A stretch of DNA of 34,330 nucleotides from an uncultured Ectothiorhodospiraceae bacterium (GCA_947258845.1 CAMYJZ010000038.1:1-34330), one strand, 5' to 3'. Positions 1 through 10,906 are shown, counted from the stretch's first letter. The notes: a model not told the origin generated them from the sequence alone. Numbers and translations: made by a program.

Positions 1-1
1 C

Positions 2-1246
2 GGCGCCCCTAACCTGGCCGGCACCCATGACTGCCATGGCGCACCGCTGGGCGATGACGAGATCGCCGCCACCCGTGAAAACATCGGCTGGTCCCATGCT
101 CCCTTTGTGGTGCCGGACGATGTCTATGCCGGCTGGAATGCGAAAGACAAGGGCGCGCAGGCGGAACAGGAATGGAATGCCGCCTTTGCCGCCTACAGGG
201 AGGCCCATCCCGAGCTGGCAGCCGAGTTCGAACGCCGCATGGCGGGTGAACGGCCGGCCGATTGGGACAGCAAGGCCGCCGGGTTCATCGCTGCGGTGAA
301 TGACAAGGCCGAGACCATCGCCTCGCGCAAGGCCTCGCAGAACACCCTGAACGGCTATGGCCCGGTATTGCCGGAACTGCTGGGCGGTTCGGCCGACCTG
401 GCCGGTTCCAACCTGACCATCTGGTCGGGCTCGGAAGACATCAACAAGGGCAACGGCGGCAACTACATCTACTACGGTGTGCGCGAGTTCGGCATGTCCG
501 CCATCATGAACGGCATCACCCTGCACGGCGGTTTCATCCCCTACGGCGCGACCTTCCTGATGTTTTCGGAGTATGCCCGCAATGCCCTGCGCATGGCGGC
601 ACTGATGAAGGTGCAGAGCATCTTTGTCTACACCCATGACTCCATTGGTCTGGGAGAGGATGGTCCGACCCACCAGGCCGTCGAGCAGACGGCCACCCTG
701 CGCATGATTCCGCGCATGTCGGTCTGGCGTCCCTGCGACGCGGTCGAGTCGGCGGTGGCCTGGAAGGCGGCGATCGACAAGAAGGAAGGGCCCAGTTGCC
801 TGATCTTCTCGCGCCAGAACCTGCAGCATCAGGAGCGCACGGCGGACCAGATCGCAGGGATCGGGCGGGGTGCCTACATCCTGTCTGACTGCGACGGTAC
901 ACCGGAGGCCATCATCATTGGTACCGGTTCCGAAGTCGGCCTGGCCATGGAGGCCGCCGCGGCGCTGGCCGGGAAGGGCAAAAAGGTTCGCGTGGTATCC
1001 ATGCCGTCCACCGATGTGTTCGACGCCCAGGATTCGACCTACAGGGAATCCGTGCTGCCGGCCACGGTCACCGCACGGGTTGCCGTGGAAGCCGGTGTGA
1101 CCGATTACTGGCTCAAGTATGTCGGGCTCAACGGCAAGGTGATCGGCATCGACAGCTTTGGCGAGTCGGCGCCGGCGGGTGATGTCTACAGACACTTCGG
1201 CATAACCGCCGAGAACGTCGTCAAGGCGGTGGAGGAACTGCTGTAA
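2..1246 (+). CDS. tkt: Transketolase, C-terminal 414 residues (5' truncated by window edge)
   Basis: Transketolase moves two-carbon ketol units between sugar phosphates with thiamine diphosphate, in the Calvin cycle and the non-oxidative pentose phosphate pathway. The frame is open from base 2 and no start codon is in the window. About 250 N-terminal residues of the usual 660-670 are missing, which is most of the diphosphate-binding domain. The visible part opens with the family motif [11 protein letters not shown]. It continues through the pyrimidine-binding domain, with GSADLAGSN and the [18 protein letters not shown] loop, which contributes catalytic and cofactor residues. It ends in the C-terminal domain ([15 protein letters not shown]). 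It is the first gene of a same-strand cluster and stops 74 bases before gap, so co-transcription is likely. The family is certain; only the upstream extent is unknown. Confidence 0.97.
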   Translation, partial: GAPNLAGTHDCHGAPLGDDEIAATRENIGWSHAPFVVPDDVYAGWNAKDKGAQAEQEWNAAFAAYREAHPELAAEFERRMAGERPADWDSKAAGFIAAVNDKAETIASRKASQNTLNGYGPVLPELLGGSADLAGSNLTIWSGSEDINKGNGGNYIYYGVREFGMSAIMNGITLHGGFIPYGATFLMFSEYARNALRMAALMKVQSIFVYTHDSIGLGEDGPTHQAVEQTATLRMIPRMSVWRPCDAVESAVAWKAAIDKKEGPSCLIFSRQNLQHQERTADQIAGIGRGAYILSDCDGTPEAIIIGTGSEVGLAMEAAAALAGKGKKVRVVSMPSTDVFDAQDSTYRESVLPATVTARVAVEAGVTDYWLKYVGLNGKVIGIDSFGESAPAGDVYRHFGITAENVVKAVEELL

Positions 1247-1308
1247 ACACCGCAGCGATTCCCCGGAAGCAACAGAATTGTTAATCGATTATCAAATGCA
1301 ACTATTAA

Positions 1309-2319
<1,011 letters not shown>

Positions 2320-2340
2320 TACGGCTTGCGGCAGTCAGCT

Positions 2341-2392
2341 ATCAGCGTTCAGCTATTTGTAAAACATCACGATAGCTGATGGCTGATGGCTG
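2341..2392. repeat. Imperfect inverted repeat built from 7-bp units between gap and pgk
   Basis: Bases 2341-2356 and 2372-2387 pair as an inverted repeat with 14 of 16 positions matching and a 15-base loop. The right arm contains two and a half tandem copies of the heptamer GCTGATG (2375-2392). The left arm carries the complementary TCAGC-rich units. This looks like an intergenic heptamer or REP-like palindrome. It could act as a transcript-stabilising or attenuating hairpin between gap and pgk, but no T-tract follows, so it is not a standard terminator. Confidence 0.6.
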
Positions 2393-2420
2393 TTCCAAAA
2401 CAAACTGAAGCGGAGTAGTT

Positions 2421-3599
2421 ATGTCTGTACTCAAGATGACCGATCTCGATCTTCACGGCAAGCGCGTGTTGATACGCCAGGATCTGAACGTACCCGTCAA
2501 GGATGGCAAGGTTACCAGCGACAAGCGCATTCTTGCCAGCCTCCCGACCATCGAGCATGCCATGAACGCCGGTGCCAAAGTCATGGTGATGTCTCACCTG
2601 GGTCGTCCGACCGAAGGGAAATATGACGAGCAGTTCTCCATGATCCCGGTGGGTGAGCATATGGCCGCCCTGCTGGGCCATAATGTCGAGATGGTCAAGG
2701 ACTGGATCGACGGGGTCGGACCCATGAATATCGGTGATGTCGTGCTCTGCGAGAATGTCCGCTTCAACAAGGGCGAAAAGAGTAATGACGAGGCCCTGTC
2801 GAAGAAGATGGCGGCCCTGTGCGATATCTTTGTCATGGACGCCTTCGGCACCGCGCACCGTGCCCAGGCATCGACCCATGGTGTTGCCGGGTTCGCGCCT
2901 GTTGCCTGTGCCGGACCCCTGCTCGCAGGGGAACTCGAGGCGCTGGGCAAGGCGCTGGACAACCCGGCGCGCCCCATGGCCGCCATTGTCGGCGGCTCCA
3001 AGGTCTCGACCAAGCTCACCGTGCTTGAATCACTCTCCAGGGTGGTCGATCAGCTGATTCCCGGCGGCGGTATCGCCAATACCTTCATCGCGGCCAGTGG
3101 CTACAATGTCGGCAAATCCCTCTACGAGCAGGACCTGGTCCCCGAGGCCAAACGCCTGATGGAGGCCGCCAGTGCCAAGGGCGGCGAGATACCGGTCCCG
3201 ACCGACGTGGTGGTTGGCAAGGAGTTCTCCGAGTCCGCCGAGGCGGTCGTCAAGAAGGTCGAGGATGTGGCCGACGATGACATGATCTTCGATATCGGGC
3301 CGGAGACCGCGGCACGTTATGCGGGCATGATGAAGGACGCCGGCACCATCGTCTGGAACGGGCCGGTGGGCGTGTTCGAGTTTGACCAGTTCGGCGAGGG
3401 CACCCGGGTCCTGGGCGAGGCCATTGCCGCCTCGAACGCCTTCTCCATTGCCGGCGGCGGCGACACCCTGGCCGCGGTCGATAAATACAATATCGCCAGC
3501 AAGATTTCCTACATATCAACCGGGGGTGGTGCCTTCCTGGAATTTCTCGAAGGCAAGATACTTCCGGCCGTCGCCATGCTCGAGGAGCGGGCGAAATAA
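2421..3599 (+). CDS. pgk: Phosphoglycerate kinase
   Basis: Transfers phosphate between 1,3-bisphosphoglycerate and ADP. In autotrophs it runs in reverse to feed the Calvin cycle. The 392 residues are the normal bacterial length. Near the N-terminus are the substrate-binding motif RQDLNVPV and MSHLGRP. Further on are [11 protein letters not shown], the hinge and nucleotide-side segments [10 protein letters not shown] and GGGIANTF, and near the C-terminus the glycine-rich [11 protein letters not shown] with STGGGAFLE. The ATG follows CGGAG at 2411-2415 by five bases. It sits 101 bases after gap, the gap holding the inverted repeat, and 82 bases before pyk. Nothing about it is unusual. Confidence 0.98.
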   Translation: MSVLKMTDLDLHGKRVLIRQDLNVPVKDGKVTSDKRILASLPTIEHAMNAGAKVMVMSHLGRPTEGKYDEQFSMIPVGEHMAALLGHNVEMVKDWIDGVGPMNIGDVVLCENVRFNKGEKSNDEALSKKMAALCDIFVMDAFGTAHRAQASTHGVAGFAPVACAGPLLAGELEALGKALDNPARPMAAIVGGSKVSTKLTVLESLSRVVDQLIPGGGIANTFIAASGYNVGKSLYEQDLVPEAKRLMEAASAKGGEIPVPTDVVVGKEFSESAEAVVKKVEDVADDDMIFDIGPETAARYAGMMKDAGTIVWNGPVGVFEFDQFGEGTRVLGEAIAASNAFSIAGGGDTLAAVDKYNIASKISYISTGGGAFLEFLEGKILPAVAMLEERAK

Positions 3600-3681
3600 G
3601 CTCCGGGCTGCCTGGCAACAGGCGTAAGGTTGCTGATTGTGCAAGCCACCGCCTGAGAGACACTTGAGAAACTGACGCTTT

Positions 3682-5127
3682 ATGCCAAGACGCACAAAAA
3701 TCGTCGCGACCCTGGGTCCGGCTACCGATGAAAAGCAGATCCTGGACGACATGATCCAGGCCGGGATGGACGTGGTCAGGGTCAATTTCTCCCACGGCGA
3801 TCCCGAAGAACATATCAAGCGTGCCGAGTGTGTGCGTAACCGGGCCCGCGCCCATGGCCACCAGGTGGGTGTGTTTGCCGACCTGCAGGGTCCGAAGATT
3901 CGCATTGAGCGCTTCCGGGAAGACAAGGTCAACCTGGTAAAGGACAGCCACTTCACCCTCGATACCGCGCTGGATCCGACGGCGGGGACCAACGAGCGCG
4001 TGGGTCTGGCCTACAAGGAACTGCCGAACGACGTCAATCGCGGTGACACCCTGTTGCTGGATGACGGCCGCCTGGTCCTGTGGGTGGAGGAGGTCGCCGG
4101 TACGGAGATCAAGTGCCGCGTGGTGGTCGGCGGTGAGCTGTCGAACAACAAGGGTATCAACCGGATGGGTGGCGGGCTGTCGGCGACTGCCATCACCGAC
4201 AAGGACCGTAATGACATCCAGGTGGCGGCGAAAATGGGCGCCGATTACGTCGCCGTCTCGTTTCCGCGTTCTGCGGATGACATCAACCTGGCCCGTGAAC
4301 TGCTGCGCGAGGCCGGTGGCCACGGGGGCATCGTGGCCAAGATCGAGCGCGCCGAGGCGCTTGATGCCCTGGAGGAAATCATCGAGGCGACCGATGTGGT
4401 CATGATCGCGCGCGGCGACCTGGGCGTCGAGATCGGTGATGCGGAATTGCCCGCGGTGCAGAAACGCATCATCCAGGTGGCCCGGTCGATGGACCGGGTG
4501 GTGATTACCGCTACCCAGATGATGCAGTCGATGATCGAAAGCCCGATACCGACGCGGGCCGAGGTCTTCGATGTCGCCAATGCCGTGATCGACGGTACCG
4601 ATGCCGTGATGCTCTCGGCGGAGACAGCCACCGGCAAGTACCCGGCCAAGGTGATCGAGGCCATGGACCGTATCTGCGCCGGGGCCGAGCGTCAGCGTGC
4701 GACCGTGGCCTCCGAGCGGCGTACCCGGCTGCGTTTCAGCCGGACGGATGAGGCCATTGCCAAGGCCGCCATGTATACAGCTAACCACTTGGGTGTAAAG
4801 GCAATTGCGGCATTGACCGAGTCCGGCGCAACCCCCCTGTGGATGTCGCGTATCAGCTCCGGCATACCGATTTATGCCTTGACGCGTCATGTCGAGACAC
4901 GTAGAAAGGTGACCCTTTACCGCGGTGTCTATCCGGTGAGCTTTGACGTCACCACCACCGACCATCCACAGGTCAACAAGGAGGCCATTGACGAATTGAT
5001 GCGGCGCGGTGCAGTGCGCGACGGGGATCTCGTCATTATAACCAAGGGTGACCTTGCCGGTGTGCTGGGTGGCACCAATGCCATGAAGATCATCCGCGTC
5101 GGTGAACACGAAATCGTCGAACAGTAG
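3682..5127 (+). CDS. pyk: Pyruvate kinase (PykA-like)
   Basis: Converts phosphoenolpyruvate and ADP to pyruvate and ATP, the exit from the lower glycolytic segment. The protein has 481 residues. RRTKIVATLGPATD opens the barrel, and VNFSHGDPEEH and DLQGPKIR are substrate and ATP site segments. The B domain follows. SNNKGINRMGGGLSA, IVAKIERAEAL, MIARGDLGVEIG and TATQMMQSMI carry the metal and catalytic residues. The C-terminal allosteric domain includes SAETATGKYP and LTESGATP. The overall pattern resembles E. coli PykA rather than PykF, which suggests activation by AMP or sugar phosphate rather than fructose bisphosphate (inference). No strong ribosome binding site precedes the ATG, but the N-terminus fits the family. 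It lies between pgk and fba on the same strand. Confidence 0.96.
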   Translation: MPRRTKIVATLGPATDEKQILDDMIQAGMDVVRVNFSHGDPEEHIKRAECVRNRARAHGHQVGVFADLQGPKIRIERFREDKVNLVKDSHFTLDTALDPTAGTNERVGLAYKELPNDVNRGDTLLLDDGRLVLWVEEVAGTEIKCRVVVGGELSNNKGINRMGGGLSATAITDKDRNDIQVAAKMGADYVAVSFPRSADDINLARELLREAGGHGGIVAKIERAEALDALEEIIEATDVVMIARGDLGVEIGDAELPAVQKRIIQVARSMDRVVITATQMMQSMIESPIPTRAEVFDVANAVIDGTDAVMLSAETATGKYPAKVIEAMDRICAGAERQRATVASERRTRLRFSRTDEAIAKAAMYTANHLGVKAIAALTESGATPLWMSRISSGIPIYALTRHVETRRKVTLYRGVYPVSFDVTTTDHPQVNKEAIDELMRRGAVRDGDLVIITKGDLAGVLGGTNAMKIIRVGEHEIVEQ

Positions 5128-5213
5128 TTTCTGTACAGGCGGGTTTCCAGCCCGTGATTTTAATTGAACATCCATCAAGTTAACGACAAACCTGAAAGTC
5201 TGAGGAGAGAACA

Positions 5214-6278
5214 ATGGCACTGATATCACTACGCCAGTTGCTGGACCACGCTGCCGAGCATGGCTATGGCGTGCCCGCCTACAATGTAAACAACATGGAA
5301 CAGATGCACGCTATCATGGAAGCGGCCGACGAGACCGATAGCCCGGTAATCTGCCAGGCCTCGGCCGGTGCACGATCCTATGCCGGCGCGCCGTTCCTGC
5401 GCCACCTGATCCAGGCGGCCATCGAGCAGTGGCCGCACATCCCGGTCGTGATGCACCAGGACCACGGGGCCTCACCGGCTGTTTGCCAGCGTTCCATCCA
5501 GCTGGGCTTCAGTTCGGTCATGATGGACGGCTCGCTGGGCGAGGACATGAAGACCCCGATGAGCTACGAGTACAACGCCGACGTTACGCGCCGCACGGTG
5601 GATATGGCACATGCCTGTGGCGTGTCTGTCGAAGGCGAGCTGGGTTGCCTGGGTTCGCTGGAGACCGGCATGGCCGGTGAAGAGGACGGTTCCGGCGCGG
5701 AAGGCGTGCTGTCGCACGATCAGTTGCTGACCGATCCGGAAGAGGCCGCCAAGTTCGTCGAGGACACCAAGGTCGACGCACTCGCCATAGCGATCGGCAC
5801 CAGCCACGGCGCCTACAAGTTCACGCGTCCGCCGACCGGCGACATCCTCGCCATCAACCGCATCAAGGAAATTCATGCGCGCATTCCCGACACCCACCTG
5901 GTGATGCACGGTTCCTCCTCCGTCCCGCAGGACTGGCTGAAGATTATCAACGAGCACGGCGGCGACATGGGCGAGACCTACGGCGTGCCGGTCGAGGAGA
6001 TCCAGGAAGGCATCAAGCACGGTGTGCGCAAGGTCAATATCGATACCGATCTGCGCATGGCCTCGACAGGCGCCATCCGCAAGCATCTGCACGACAATCC
6101 TTCCAATTTCGATCCGCGCAAGTACCTGAAAGCCGCCACCAATGGCATGAAGGACATCTGCAAGGCCCGTTACGAGGCCTTTGGTACCGCCGGGAACGCC
6201 TCCAGGATCAAGTCGATCAACCTGGAAGACATGTTCGCGCGTTACGCCAGCGGGGAGCTGGATCCACGGGTGAACTGA
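5214..6278 (+). CDS. fba: Fructose-bisphosphate aldolase, class II (CbbA type)
   Basis: Condenses dihydroxyacetone phosphate with glyceraldehyde-3-phosphate, and by family knowledge often erythrose-4-phosphate to give sedoheptulose bisphosphate. That makes it suited to the Calvin cycle. The protein has 354 residues. The metal and catalytic loop MHQDHGAS has H81, D83 and H84. [19 protein letters not shown] and MHGSSS supply the remaining zinc and phosphate contacts, and [10 protein letters not shown] closes the barrel. The length and motifs match the CbbA subgroup found in autotrophic proteobacteria. The start is fixed by GAGGAGAG at 5202-5209, four bases before the ATG. It is the last gene of the central-carbon cluster and is followed by a strong terminator. 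Confidence 0.97.
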   Translation: MALISLRQLLDHAAEHGYGVPAYNVNNMEQMHAIMEAADETDSPVICQASAGARSYAGAPFLRHLIQAAIEQWPHIPVVMHQDHGASPAVCQRSIQLGFSSVMMDGSLGEDMKTPMSYEYNADVTRRTVDMAHACGVSVEGELGCLGSLETGMAGEEDGSGAEGVLSHDQLLTDPEEAAKFVEDTKVDALAIAIGTSHGAYKFTRPPTGDILAINRIKEIHARIPDTHLVMHGSSSVPQDWLKIINEHGGDMGETYGVPVEEIQEGIKHGVRKVNIDTDLRMASTGAIRKHLHDNPSNFDPRKYLKAATNGMKDICKARYEAFGTAGNASRIKSINLEDMFARYASGELDPRVN

Positions 6279-6298
6279 CTGGCGCTTTGCCGCTCATG

Positions 6299-6325
6299 AA
6301 AAAGGCGGCCCCTGGCCGCCTTTTT
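6299..6325 (+). terminator. Rho-independent terminator after fba
   Basis: The stem GGCGGCC (6304-6310) pairs with GGCCGCC (6314-6320) around a three-base loop. It is flanked by an A-run and followed by TTTTTCTTT. The A-run and T-run also pair, so it can work in both directions. It ends the tkt-to-fba cluster and faces the convergent gene at 6353-6973. Confidence 0.9.
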
Positions 6326-6352
6326 CTTTGCTAGCCGTCCGGTCCTGCCCGG

Positions 6353-6973
6353 TCAGTTGCCCTGGTTCCGGTCGAAGGCCTCCATCTTTTCCGCCAGGCT
6401 GCCCCAGTTGCATTCTCTCAATACCTTGGCGATGCGGTGTATCGATCCTTCCCTGATCGCCTTGCGCCGCTCTGCCTTCTTTTCGATGCCATAAAACGGC
6501 AGGGTGACATCGAATGCCCGGTCGGTGTACGTCTTGATCGGCGTAAGCACGTCCTGGCGGCGCGTGTAGTAGGCGTCCTCTCCCTCTGCGCAGACCTTGT
6601 CAAATACATTGAACTGCCGGCAGGCCATGGGGCGCAGGGGATGTATCGAACAGGCATCGTCGATCAGGAAGGGGCAACCGGGTTGTTCTCGGTATTCCCT
6701 GAGTTGCTGTTGTAGCCGCGCGCGCTGATCGCCTTCCAGTTTCTCGGTGACATACCAGCTGATACCCACAAGCTCCAGCGGGTAGACGGGTATGGTGATG
6801 TGCGAGCGACAGCAGGCGGCGCAGCCTTTGGCGCAGGCGAGTATTCTGCCCTGCTCCGTCTCGCGGCGGATGCCCTCTGTCACGCCTTCGTCCGTGATGT
6901 GATAGGCCTCCAGCAGCCTGGACAGCCATGGATGGATGGCTTCGTCGGCGGGAAAGCTCAGGCGTTCGGACAT
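6353..6973 (-). CDS. YkgJ family cysteine cluster protein
   Basis: A 206-residue cytoplasmic protein of the YkgJ (UPF0153) family, which is thought to bind zinc or an iron-sulfur cluster; the cellular role is unknown. The diagnostic cysteines are C47, C51, C54 and C55 (CAKGCAACC). They are followed by C100 and C109 in GCPFLIDDACSIHPLRPMAC and by C118 and C128. The pattern C-x3-C-x2-CC with downstream HPLRPxxCR is typical of the family. The C-terminal 70 residues are charged and lack clear motifs. It is a single gene, convergent with fba and divergent from the membrane protein at 7182. The ATG at 6973 gives a sensible N-terminus, though I see no strong ribosome binding site. Confidence 0.88.
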   Translation of the reverse strand: MSERLSFPADEAIHPWLSRLLEAYHITDEGVTEGIRRETEQGRILACAKGCAACCRSHITIPVYPLELVGISWYVTEKLEGDQRARLQQQLREYREQPGCPFLIDDACSIHPLRPMACRQFNVFDKVCAEGEDAYYTRRQDVLTPIKTYTDRAFDVTLPFYGIEKKAERRKAIREGSIHRIAKVLRECNWGSLAEKMEAFDRNQGN

Positions 6974-7181
6974 GGCGCTGGCGGTGGGGAGGATTCACGC
7001 AGTAAGACGGGTACGATGAACGTTAACCCGTGCAGGAAGGTGGCGCAAGGCGCATGGGCCGGACAGACGGCAGTGGAATCCGGCGCTGCCCCGGGTTTCT
7101 GAACCGCCTACTTTACGGTACGGCAAACATGTAGTATCAACTGAATGCCGTGATTCACGGTCAGCCAGCCGGTCCCGTCCC

Positions 7182-7841
7182 ATGATCAAGCGCGTATTCG
7201 TATTACCTTTTCTCGGTGTCATCCTGCTGGCAGGTGTCTTTGTCCTGATGCTCACGGCAAACCTGTATACCTTTCATCGCCTCACCGATGAGTCTCCGGT
7301 TGCGGAACTCAGTTTCACGCCTGCGGGCGCCCGGCAGTACCAGGTCACTATCGCCTACGGTGATTTCTGCAAGCCGGAGCAGTACCTGCTGGAGGGAGAC
7401 CAGTGGCGCCTGGATGCCCTGTTCCTGAAATGGCATCCCTGGGCAAACCTGTTCGGGCTGGATTCGATGTATCGGATAGAACGGCTGAGCGGGCGTTACC
7501 GCGATCCTGTTGCGGAGAACACCAGGCCACATCGTGTCCACGAGCTGCATCCGGAACAGGGTATTGACCTGGTTTCGATCATTGAGCGGTACACGGGGTG
7601 GTTATCTCCCGTCGATACCTTGTACGGAAGTTCGGTCTATCACGATATGGACGGGATATTTGTTTACCGGGTCTACCGGGGTCAGTCAGGCCTGCTGGTG
7701 AGAAGAAGCCGGCAGGCAGCCCCGGGGGGCGAGCGCGGTGTGATCACCATCGACATCAACAAGACCTGCGGTCAACAGGCGGGTTGGTTGCAGCGCGCGC
7801 TTGCCTATACTGGCCGGCTGATCCAGGGCGGCCATCCATAA
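7182..7841 (+). CDS. Membrane-anchored protein of unknown function
   Basis: A 219-residue protein with one hydrophobic segment at about residues 5-27 (VLPFLGVILLAGVFVLMLTA), followed by a soluble, probably periplasmic domain. The domain is rich in aromatic and basic residues, with segments such as WRLDALFLKWHPWANLFGLD and YRIERLSGRY. I recall similar gammaproteobacterial proteins carrying the label cation/multidrug efflux pump. A single anchor and no pump fold make that label unconvincing here. It stands alone between the YkgJ gene and the c-di-GMP protein. No function can be assigned from the sequence. Confidence 0.75.
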   Translation: MIKRVFVLPFLGVILLAGVFVLMLTANLYTFHRLTDESPVAELSFTPAGARQYQVTIAYGDFCKPEQYLLEGDQWRLDALFLKWHPWANLFGLDSMYRIERLSGRYRDPVAENTRPHRVHELHPEQGIDLVSIIERYTGWLSPVDTLYGSSVYHDMDGIFVYRVYRGQSGLLVRRSRQAAPGGERGVITIDINKTCGQQAGWLQRALAYTGRLIQGGHP

Positions 7842-7870
7842 GACCTTCCGGCCACGGTTGTCGCGGGGGT

Positions 7871-7968
7871 AAATTAAAAAAATATAAACTTATCAATTAG
7901 ATATAAGCCGCACCAATCAGGTGCGGTGTTGCAGCCCCAGATCCGTCCGGGCCCGGATCCTTTGGGCT
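7871..7968 (+). other. AT-rich segment followed by two hairpins, upstream of the GGDEF/EAL gene
   Basis: Bases 7871-7906 are strikingly AT-rich compared with the surrounding GC-rich DNA. Two potential hairpins follow. In the first, CCGCACC (7908-7914) pairs with GGTGCGG (7920-7926). In the second, GATCCG (7940-7945) pairs with CGGATC (7954-7959), extended by AGCCC (7933-7937) with GGGCT (7964-7968). No long T-tract follows. It may be the end of the upstream transcript, or a promoter with a structured 5' leader for the gene at 8090. It does not match the c-di-GMP riboswitch patterns I know. Confidence 0.35.
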
Positions 7969-8089
7969 TAATAATCCCGCCGCGCTACCGATACCCCTTG
8001 TATGTAAAAAATATACTTCTTCCAAGGCCTTAGGTACGACTGGCAAACGCCATGGGCAGTTTGCCGGGGAGGCGAGGGACCACATCATT

Positions 8090-10906
8090 ATGGCGGGCAG
8101 CAAGTCACAGTCAGCGACACTGGATACCAGGACCCTCGACGAGGACGTCATCCCGCGGCTGGTGTCCTCGGGTATTGATATCCATAGCGAGCAAACTGAA
8201 CTCCTTTACACCCAGGCGCCCGTAGCCCTGCTGGCGGCAATGGCCGTGGCCGTGTTGCTTTCCGTCAGTCTCTGGGGCGTGGCCGATCAGCAACTGCTGC
8301 AGATGTGGCTCGGCGCGCAACTGCTACAGACGCTGGTCCGCTCCGTTCTGATTGTCTATTACCGGCGCACCTCGGTGCTGAAGCGGCGGAAGCCTCACTG
8401 GGCTGGCCTGTATCTCTCGGGCACCCTGGTCTCGGGCATTGTATGGGGATGCCTGGGACTGGTGATTGATTTCAGCTGGCCGGTAGAGTACCAGACGCTC
8501 GCCGTCATCGCTGTTGCCGGCATACTCGCCGGGGCGATCTCCTCGTACGCGGTCATGATGCCGGTCTATATTGCATTTCTTGTGCCGACCATCCTGATTA
8601 TTTCCCAGGCCATGCTGATACAGGCCGGCGAGTCAGCGAATCACATGGGGCTGCTGTTCATGGTGTTCGCTGCCGCACTGCTGGTTATCGCGCGCAACTA
8701 CAATCAGAGCGTGGTGAGCTCGCTGTCCCTGCGTCATGACAACATGGAACTATTGCAGCAGATGAAACAGGCGAATGCCTCACTGGAAGGCGAGGTTCAG
8801 GAACGCGAGCAGGTTGAGAACGAGCTCAGGCGCGAGCGGGATCTGTTTACCCAGGGGCCGGTCTCTGTCTATCGTGTGCGGGCGGAATCCGGATGGCCCA
8901 TTGAATACATGTCACAGGCGATTTCCCATTATGGTTATGACGCAGACCGGTTGATGCAGGAGCAGGCTCCGTTTGCGCGCCTGATTCATCCTGGTGACCT
9001 GCACCATGTCGAGAACAGCGAATCCCTCAGGGGCAGAAACGGATCGATGTATATAGGGCTCGACTACCGACTGACCAATGCTGACGGAGAGACCCGCTGG
9101 ATCTACGATTACACCATCCCGGTAAGATCCGAAGACGGGAAGATCAGCCACTATGCCGGGTATTTTCTCGACATCACAGAGCGCAAACAGGAGGAGTACG
9201 AACATCAGAGGGAGAAAGAACGTGCGCAGGTGACTTTGCACTCGATCGGTGATGCGGTCATTACAACCGACGTGAACGGCCAGATCGAGTACCTGAATCC
9301 GGTGGCGGAAGCGTTCACGGGCTGGGACAGTGGCCTGGCCCGCGGCCTTCCGATGGCGCGTATCTTCAGCCTGTTCGACGAGGCCAGCCGGCTGAGCATC
9401 GAGGGGCCCATCCATGCTGCTATAAAGGCAGGGGATGCCGTCCATTCAGATAGTGATTGCATTATGCAGCGCCCGGACGGAAGCAAGTCGACAATCCAGT
9501 ATTCTGCATCACCGATTATGAATAAAAATGGCGAACCACTGGGTGTGGTTCTGGTGTTCCGCGATATGACGGAAACCCGCAATATTGCCAGGCAGCTGAC
9601 GCACGAGAGCACCCACGATGCCTTGACAGACCTGATGAACAGGCGTGAGTTTGAGGTTTGTATGCAACAGCTGCTGGTAGATCTTCAAAACGATGAAAAT
9701 CATGTTCTCTGCCTGCTCGATCTTGACCAGTTCCAGGTCATCAATGACATCTGCGGGCATGCGGAGGGAGACACTCTGCTCAAGAGAATTGCCGAGCTCC
9801 TGGTGGAATGTCTGCGTGAAACCGATGTTCTGGCACGCATGGGCGGCGACGAATTCGGGATGTTGCTGAAAAACTGTTCGCTGGAAGATGCCCTCGTCAT
9901 CCTGGATGAGGTCATGTCGGTCCTCGATTCCTTCTACTTCGTCAGTCACGGCAAGACCTTTGATGTGGGGGCGAGTATAGGTGTCGCGCTGATAAACTCG
10001 GGTTCATCGGACGTGTTTGATGTGATGAGCGCGGCAGACCTGGCCTGTTATGCAGCCAAGGACATGGGTCGGGGACGGGTGCACATCTATGAGCCCAGCG
10101 ACCGTGAGCTTTCGCGTCGCCATGGCGAAATGCAGTGGGTCTCGCGCCTGACCGAGGCAATCAATATGGACCGCCTGGTGCTGTATTTCCAGGATATCGT
10201 TCCCGTGATTCCGGCGGCAGACGCCGGTCATCATTTCGAGGTCCTGGTCCGGATGATCGATGAAAGTGGCGGGCTGGTCGCACCCGGTCTGTTCATGCCG
10301 GCGGCAGAGAAATACAACCTGGCCCCGGCGCTTGACCGCTGGGTTGTTTCCAGGACTCTCGAATGGTACCGGGATACCGGCAGGCACCGGCCTGCACACG
10401 AACGTATGAAGATATCGATCAATCTGTCCGGTGCCTCGCTTGCCGATGCCGGTTTTCTTGCCTTTATCAAGGCCGACTTGATTCGAAACGATGTGCCGCC
10501 CGGGATCATCTGTTTTGAAATCACCGAAACAGCGGCGGTGAGCAACCTGGATATAGCTATCGACTTCATCAATGATCTGCGCGGTCTGGGTTGCAGTTTC
10601 GCCCTGGATGATTTCGGTACCGGCCTGAGTTCGTTTGCCTATCTCAAGAATCTGCCGGTCGATTACCTTAAAATCGACGGGAGTTTCGTCCGTGATGTCG
10701 ATACCAACCCGGTGAACCGTGAAATGGTCAAGTCGATTCACCAGGTTGGTCATGTCATGGGGCTCGAAACGATTGCCGAATTTGTTGAGAATGCCGCCAT
10801 CATCGAAGTGCTCGCCGATATCGGCGTCGATTATGCCCAGGGATACGGTATCGCTGTTCCCAGGGATATCAGCGATATTGACGCTGAGGAGCAGCAAACT
10901 GCCTGA
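8090..10906 (+). CDS. Membrane PAS-PAS-GGDEF-EAL protein (c-di-GMP synthesis/breakdown)
   Basis: A 938-residue inner-membrane protein likely to make and/or degrade cyclic di-GMP. Residues about 40-205 hold roughly five or six hydrophobic helices, probably a sensory membrane domain. A short coiled coil (about 215-250) leads into two PAS domains (about 248-365 and 376-497). The GGDEF domain (about 500-665) has an intact GGDEF at 585-589, the DLDQFQVIND and GHAEGD motifs, and an RETD inhibitory site five residues before GGDEF. The EAL domain (about 690-930) has EVL at 717-719 in place of EAL, with NLSGASL, ITETA, DDFGTGLSS and LKIDGSF intact. Both catalytic sites therefore look usable, with product inhibition of the cyclase. 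The start follows a GGGGAGGCGAGGG purine stretch. It is a single gene behind an AT-rich leader. Confidence 0.94.
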   Translation: MAGSKSQSATLDTRTLDEDVIPRLVSSGIDIHSEQTELLYTQAPVALLAAMAVAVLLSVSLWGVADQQLLQMWLGAQLLQTLVRSVLIVYYRRTSVLKRRKPHWAGLYLSGTLVSGIVWGCLGLVIDFSWPVEYQTLAVIAVAGILAGAISSYAVMMPVYIAFLVPTILIISQAMLIQAGESANHMGLLFMVFAAALLVIARNYNQSVVSSLSLRHDNMELLQQMKQANASLEGEVQEREQVENELRRERDLFTQGPVSVYRVRAESGWPIEYMSQAISHYGYDADRLMQEQAPFARLIHPGDLHHVENSESLRGRNGSMYIGLDYRLTNADGETRWIYDYTIPVRSEDGKISHYAGYFLDITERKQEEYEHQREKERAQVTLHSIGDAVITTDVNGQIEYLNPVAEAFTGWDSGLARGLPMARIFSLFDEASRLSIEGPIHAAIKAGDAVHSDSDCIMQRPDGSKSTIQYSASPIMNKNGEPLGVVLVFRDMTETRNIARQLTHESTHDALTDLMNRREFEVCMQQLLVDLQNDENHVLCLLDLDQFQVINDICGHAEGDTLLKRIAELLVECLRETDVLARMGGDEFGMLLKNCSLEDALVILDEVMSVLDSFYFVSHGKTFDVGASIGVALINSGSSDVFDVMSAADLACYAAKDMGRGRVHIYEPSDRELSRRHGEMQWVSRLTEAINMDRLVLYFQDIVPVIPAADAGHHFEVLVRMIDESGGLVAPGLFMPAAEKYNLAPALDRWVVSRTLEWYRDTGRHRPAHERMKISINLSGASLADAGFLAFIKADLIRNDVPPGIICFEITETAAVSNLDIAIDFINDLRGLGCSFALDDFGTGLSSFAYLKNLPVDYLKIDGSFVRDVDTNPVNREMVKSIHQVGHVMGLETIAEFVENAAIIEVLADIGVDYAQGYGIAVPRDISDIDAEEQQTA

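Noticed and set aside
3250-5229. A 659-codon open frame on the minus strand across pgk, pyk and the start of fba
   Set aside because: It runs antisense through two certain enzymes. Its translation is rich in His, Arg and Gly, as expected for the complement of GC-rich coding DNA, and shows no domain or start signal.
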